Of a stretch of DNA of 15,342 nucleotides, positions 12,691 to 15,342 are shown one piece after another. The stretch comes from an uncultured Bacilli bacterium. Lineage in GTDB: Bacteria > Bacillota_I > Bacilli_A > RF39 > UBA660. Position 1 is the stretch's first letter; each line of letters begins with the position of its first letter. The position numbers and the translations under genes were made by a program. The notes under the pieces were generated by a model. The model made no database searches, was not told the DNA's origin, and saw nothing but the letters and a program-made list of their open reading frames with translations. The stretch is from the NCBI GenBank assembly GCA_947623705.1, contig CANQHT010000021.1, positions 1 through 15,342 of the forward strand. Reading direction: 5' to 3'.

Positions 12691-14112
12691 TTAATCGACA
12701 TAAGTTGGAGTAAAATCATATCCATTAGCAAATTTTCTTTCAAATATATCTCTTTGACTGGATTTTATTTTAACTTGACAATCTGATGATACCATAATAA
12801 ACATTTCTTCATATTCTTCAACATTATCAAATGTAAAAGAACTTAAATCTATTGAATCTAAATTATCACAATATGCAAACATACCACTCATATCGGTTAC
12901 TTGTGATGTATCAAAGCTACTTAAATCTAATGCAGAATAAGATAGGCGTCCTTGCATTATATTGGCATCAAACATATTACTCATATCGGTTGTTTCACTT
13001 GTATTTAAATTACTAAAATCAATATTCTTTAAATTTGGCATAGATGAAAATGCCCAACTTAAATCTTTAGCATATATTTCTGATTCTGAACCTATATATA
13101 AATCTTCTAAATCCAAATCATTTCCCCAACACTCACCTACTGAAATAGAACAATCCTTTCCTTTATGATTATTTTTAATTGACCAAGCTACTACACTGCC
13201 TTCTGGTGTTCCCATTTCTGTATCAGACATATCTATAAAATTTACTGAGCCGATATTTTCAACACCACTTTTTTCTGGTATATAATCTATAAAATTGATA
13301 GTTTCAAAATATCCGCCATTATCATTAGAACTCGGATTGTGTATTGTATAATACAAATTTACCATATAAGCTTTATCTTCTTTTTCTTTTACACTACAAC
13401 TTATATTTTTATTGGTTATAGTAAAATTAATTGATTTTCCTGCTAATGAATTTTGATTTGCATCTCTATTTATTATATCTATATCTACTGTTATATCGAT
13501 ACTAGTATTTCCTTTGATTGTATAACTTACTTCTGTTTTATATCCTACTCCTTCTTCTCCCATACTTTTATCTATGATTTGTTTTAAATCTATTTGAGTT
13601 GGATTTATTGTTATTTTATTACTTCCACCATTTTTTGAGCCTAAATATACATAGCCATCTTCTTCTACTAATGGATTTACTAATACTTCAGTTGGTTCAC
13701 CTTCAACCATTTCAGTTATTTTCCCTTTTATTGTTAATTCGCTGGTACAAGATAGTTCCGTATCTTCACTTTCAGCTCCACTTACTCTTGCTGTTGATAT
13801 AATATGTTGTTGTTCTTCGTTTTCATAATCTTTATCTTCAACATTTGTTGCCCAGTATTCAGTTCCTTTTTTACTATATCCCATATCACTGGCTTTTAAG
13901 TTTATATGGAGATTATTTATGCCTTGATTTAATGTTGGTGTTCCATATTTTGTTAGGTCTTCTGTTTCACCAGTTAATGTGGATGACGTTTCTCCTTCAT
14001 CAGTATTTACTATTTGAAAGAAAGCAAATGTTCCTCCTACTACTACAAATAATAACGTTAAGGCTCCAATAAAGGTTAATATTATTGCCTTTCTTTTGTT
14101 CTCTTCATTCAT
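12691..14112 (-). CDS. BspA-like surface protein with DUF285 repeats (short paralogue)
   Basis: 473 aa, paralogous to the 638-aa protein at 6486-8402. The first roughly 35 residues are identical (same membrane helix and GGTFAFFQ SipW/TasA-like site), and similarity runs through about residue 255 (shared SIDITVDIDIINRDANQNSL, where the preceding residue differs). The repeat part is much shorter, with three to four DUF285 units (NMFDANIM, MSGMFAYC, YEEMF) against about nine. The tail keeps the VKIKxSQ..FE motif and ends FTPTYVD. One insertion (GKITEMVEGEPTEV) lies in the N-terminal domain. Single gene with its own G-tract promoter. Probably an alternative surface adhesin or antigen; export and anchoring are as uncertain as for the long copy. 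Confidence 0.87.
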   Translation of the reverse strand: MNEENKRKAIILTFIGALTLLFVVVGGTFAFFQIVNTDEGETSSTLTGETEDLTKYGTPTLNQGINNLHINLKASDMGYSKKGTEYWATNVEDKDYENEEQQHIISTARVSGAESEDTELSCTSELTIKGKITEMVEGEPTEVLVNPLVEEDGYVYLGSKNGGSNKITINPTQIDLKQIIDKSMGEEGVGYKTEVSYTIKGNTSIDITVDIDIINRDANQNSLAGKSINFTITNKNISCSVKEKEDKAYMVNLYYTIHNPSSNDNGGYFETINFIDYIPEKSGVENIGSVNFIDMSDTEMGTPEGSVVAWSIKNNHKGKDCSISVGECWGNDLDLEDLYIGSESEIYAKDLSWAFSSMPNLKNIDFSNLNTSETTDMSNMFDANIMQGRLSYSALDLSSFDTSQVTDMSGMFAYCDNLDSIDLSSFTFDNVEEYEEMFIMVSSDCQVKIKSSQRDIFERKFANGYDFTPTYVD

Positions 14113-14171
14113 TCAAAAATCCCTCTTCCTACTTTATAAGTTTAGTATAAAGTACCCCCCCCGAAAGTCAA
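13370..14171 (-). repeat. Duplicated block, copy 2 (promoter plus 5' coding part)
   Basis: Direct-repeat partner of 7680-8460, about 5.7 kb away in the same orientation. The block covers the promoter, leader and N-terminal domain of the short surface gene. murI, murD, the proline-rich gene and the 3' part of this surface gene lie between the copies. Confidence 0.85.
14144..14171 (-). promoter_or_regulatory. G8-tract promoter of the short DUF285 gene
   Basis: Minus-strand TTGACT (14166-14171) and TATACT (14144-14149) are separated by 16 nt containing eight G (C8 at 14155-14162 on the plus strand). Same design as the promoter at 8434-8460, but the spacer is 1 nt longer because of the bases next to the G run. 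Confidence 0.75.
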
Positions 14172-14225
14172 ATTTTTTTTGCAAATTCTCAAAAAAATTT
14201 TATTTGCAAAATGTAAACAAATGTC

Positions 14226-14249
14226 AAAAAAAGAAAGATTTTTTCTTTC
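14226..14249 (-). terminator. Terminator of the nrd operon
   Basis: On the minus strand the stem GAAAGA/TCTTTC (arms 14244-14249 and 14233-14238) has a 5-nt A loop and is followed by seven T. It sits 3 nt after the nrdG stop and separates nrdG from the short surface gene. Confidence 0.75.
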
Positions 14250-14252
14250 CCT

Positions 14253-14810
14253 TTAAATATACAATTTTTCTTTTTTATTTTGATAGCCTTCATAGATACC
14301 ATCACTTTCAGGTATCACTACTACTTTTTTACTCTTTAAAGTTTTAGGAACATCAATTAATCTTTGATTACTAGAACCTCTAAATAATAAATCTAAATCT
14401 TTTAGTTCATTAACAAATAAACCATCAACTAAAACATCTAAATAATTTAAAAGTTCTAAATATTTAGGATTTTTCTTACCCATTTCTAATACTTCTTCAT
14501 AAGTAAATCCCGTATAACACCAAACATTTAAGCCAATTTCTTTAGCGTGTTTCGCAATTTCTACTACTGGTTCAATTTGGTATAAGGGATCTCCTCCACT
14601 TAAAGTTATACCATTTTGATTTTCTAAAGCATCTAATTCAGCACATATTTCTTCAACATCATACTCTTCGCCATCTGTAAAACTATGTGTTTGGGGATTT
14701 TGACAAAAAGGACAATTATGGGAGCAACCTTGTGTCCAGATAACTGTCCTAACGCCAAATCCATCAACAACACTATCGCCTTGCAAAGGTGCTGCTAATC
14801 TAATTTTCAT
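14253..14810 (-). CDS. nrdG: Anaerobic ribonucleotide reductase activating protein
   Basis: A radical SAM enzyme that generates the glycyl radical on class III ribonucleotide reductase. 185 aa. The [4Fe-4S]-binding CxxxCxxC is CSHNCPFC (Cys29, 33, 36), preceded by GFGVRTVIWTQG, and the SAM-binding GGE-type motif is LSGGDPLYQ (about 70-78). The later VDGLF..ELKDLDLLFRGSS and NQR stretch is typical of NrdG, and the length is slightly above the E. coli protein. It starts 9 nt after the stop of the small glycyl-radical gene, with a weak TAGGTTAG ribosome site, and is the last gene of the operon before a terminator. The adjacent split reductase supplies its substrate glycine. Confidence 0.95.
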   Translation of the reverse strand: MKIRLAAPLQGDSVVDGFGVRTVIWTQGCSHNCPFCQNPQTHSFTDGEEYDVEEICAELDALENQNGITLSGGDPLYQIEPVVEIAKHAKEIGLNVWCYTGFTYEEVLEMGKKNPKYLELLNYLDVLVDGLFVNELKDLDLLFRGSSNQRLIDVPKTLKSKKVVVIPESDGIYEGYQNKKEKLYI

Positions 14811-14819
14811 ACTAACCTA

Positions 14820-14996
14820 CTAAGCTGCTTTTTCAACATTTAATCCCGTATGTTTAACCCGATCTTTTTCTTCAGCTTTTTTAGCATTATTGAATCTTTC
14901 AGTTGTTCCTACTAAATAACCTGTAATTCTTCTGATTCTTTCGAATCCTACTCCTTCACCAACCATTTTAACCCTTTTTTCTTTTGCTTCTTCCAT
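14820..14996 (-). CDS. Free-standing glycyl-radical domain of class III ribonucleotide reductase
   Basis: A 58-aa protein starting at ATG 14996, with a strong AGGAGGAGG ribosome site (15006-15014). Its core, ERIRRITGYLVGTTERFNNA then KKAEEKDRVKH, matches the extreme C-terminus of standard NrdD proteins (R.xGYL....RFN.GK..E...RVKH). The radical-bearing glycine is Gly26 in TGYL. In most bacteria this segment is the end of NrdD itself; here the upstream NrdD frame stops 34 nt earlier in another reading frame. It is therefore a separate gene rather than a read-through, and it lies between nrdD and nrdG. It presumably docks in the NrdD barrel and is activated by NrdG. Whether such split forms are already catalogued I cannot check. 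Confidence 0.85.
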   Translation of the reverse strand: MEEAKEKRVKMVGEGVGFERIRRITGYLVGTTERFNNAKKAEEKDRVKHTGLNVEKAA

Positions 14997-15030
14997 AAAT
15001 ATTTTCCTCCTCCTAATTTCTATTTATAAT

Positions 15031-15342
15031 TTAGCAATTACAATCTAAATGATTTATTGTTTCAACCGGTACCCCTTCGAAATCTTTTCGTCCACATCTT
15101 GGACAAACATTACCAATAACTCCCACATAACCACAAACTGGGTCACGATCAACTGGATGGTTAACAGCACCATAACCAATATCACTATCGTGCATTATGC
15201 GAATGATCTTTTCAAATGCTTCCACATTTTTAGCGGTATCCCCATCAATTTCAATATAAGAAATATGACCAGCATTTGTTAATGGATGATATTTACCTTC
15301 AATTTCTAGTTTATGTTGAATTGTGGTGTGATAATAAACTGG
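15031..15342 (-). CDS. nrdD: Anaerobic ribonucleoside-triphosphate reductase, C-terminal part
   Basis: Only the last 103 residues are in the window; the gene continues beyond its right edge. The segment holds TNAGHISYIEIDG, IMHDSDIGYGAVNHPVDRDP and the zinc-ribbon-like CGYVGVIGNVCPRCGRK, which correspond to the region before the radical loop in class III reductases (reduction of NTPs to dNTPs without oxygen). The protein then ends in HLDCNC, with no RVxGYL motif: the radical glycine is encoded by the next gene, 34 nt downstream. The first Cys of the usual CxxC pair is Asp (DPVC); the extra C-terminal CNC may complete the metal site. First visible gene of nrdD - radical domain - nrdG. Confidence 0.9.
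   Translation of the reverse strand, partial: PVYYHTTIQHKLEIEGKYHPLTNAGHISYIEIDGDTAKNVEAFEKIIRIMHDSDIGYGAVNHPVDRDPVCGYVGVIGNVCPRCGRKDFEGVPVETINHLDCNC

Noticed and set aside
13599..14072. Plus-strand frames rich in Leu, Phe and His opposite the short surface gene
   Set aside because: They are antisense to a well-supported coding region and have no ribosome site or homology signal.
14820..15033. Frameshift in nrdD as the explanation for the separate 58-aa frame
   Set aside because: The small gene has its own AGGAGGAGG site at proper spacing and an ATG, and nrdD ends with a plausible CNC tail after 34 nt of non-coding sequence, so a true split is more likely. Reads could still test this.

Overview
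The window is about 15.3 kb of very AT-rich DNA from a low-GC, Gram-positive-type bacterium. It is most likely an uncultured host-associated member of the Bacilli (RF39, Erysipelotrichia or a similar lineage). Three things point there: AGGAGG/GGTGAT-type ribosome binding sites, cell-wall genes (murD, murI, a SEDS glycosyltransferase), and anaerobic metabolism (phosphoketolase, class III ribonucleotide reductase) beside BspA-like surface proteins. TGA acts as a stop (murI ends in an ATGA overlap with murD), so this is not the Mycoplasma code. The lineage is inferred from gene content and composition, not from a marker gene. No rRNA, tRNA, CRISPR array or insertion sequence was seen.

Layout. 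(1) 1-1340, plus strand: a Cys-rich CotY/CotZ-like coat protein behind a possible mother-cell sigma (SigK-type) promoter, an orphan 106-aa protein, and a membrane-anchored PTS EIIB-like domain whose phospho-accepting Cys is replaced. (2) 1347-2312, minus strand: two unrecognised small proteins, the first a membrane-anchored one. (3) 2337-3470, plus strand: a RodA/FtsW/SpoVE-family SEDS protein. (4) 3447-6359, minus strand: phosphoketolase (xfp) followed 3 nt later by a HAD phosphatase; the HAD gene overlaps the SEDS gene tail to tail. (5) 6486-8402 and 12691-14112, minus strand: two paralogous surface proteins with a TasA/SipW-like N-terminus and DUF285 (BspA-type) repeats. (6) Between them: a proline-rich membrane protein with Ig-like modules, then murD and murI (ATGA-coupled), then a roughly 490-nt intergenic region rich in inverted repeats that includes a candidate small RNA. 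(7) 14253-15342, minus strand: the end of a class III ribonucleotide reductase operon, made of the NrdD C-terminus, a separate 58-aa gene carrying the glycyl-radical domain, and NrdG.

Most notable points. Both surface-protein genes have a G8 homopolymer exactly in the -35/-10 spacer of a good sigma-A promoter (spacers of 15 and 16 nt). In so AT-rich a genome this is the hallmark of phase-variable promoters. NrdD appears to be split, with the radical-bearing glycine on its own small protein. The EIIB-like protein (active Cys to Asn) and MurI (ACNT to ACGT) carry substitutions at conserved catalytic or substrate positions. Wall synthesis (SEDS, MurD, MurI) and surface display (DUF285 proteins, Ig-like protein) together suggest a walled, host-associated anaerobe that varies its surface.
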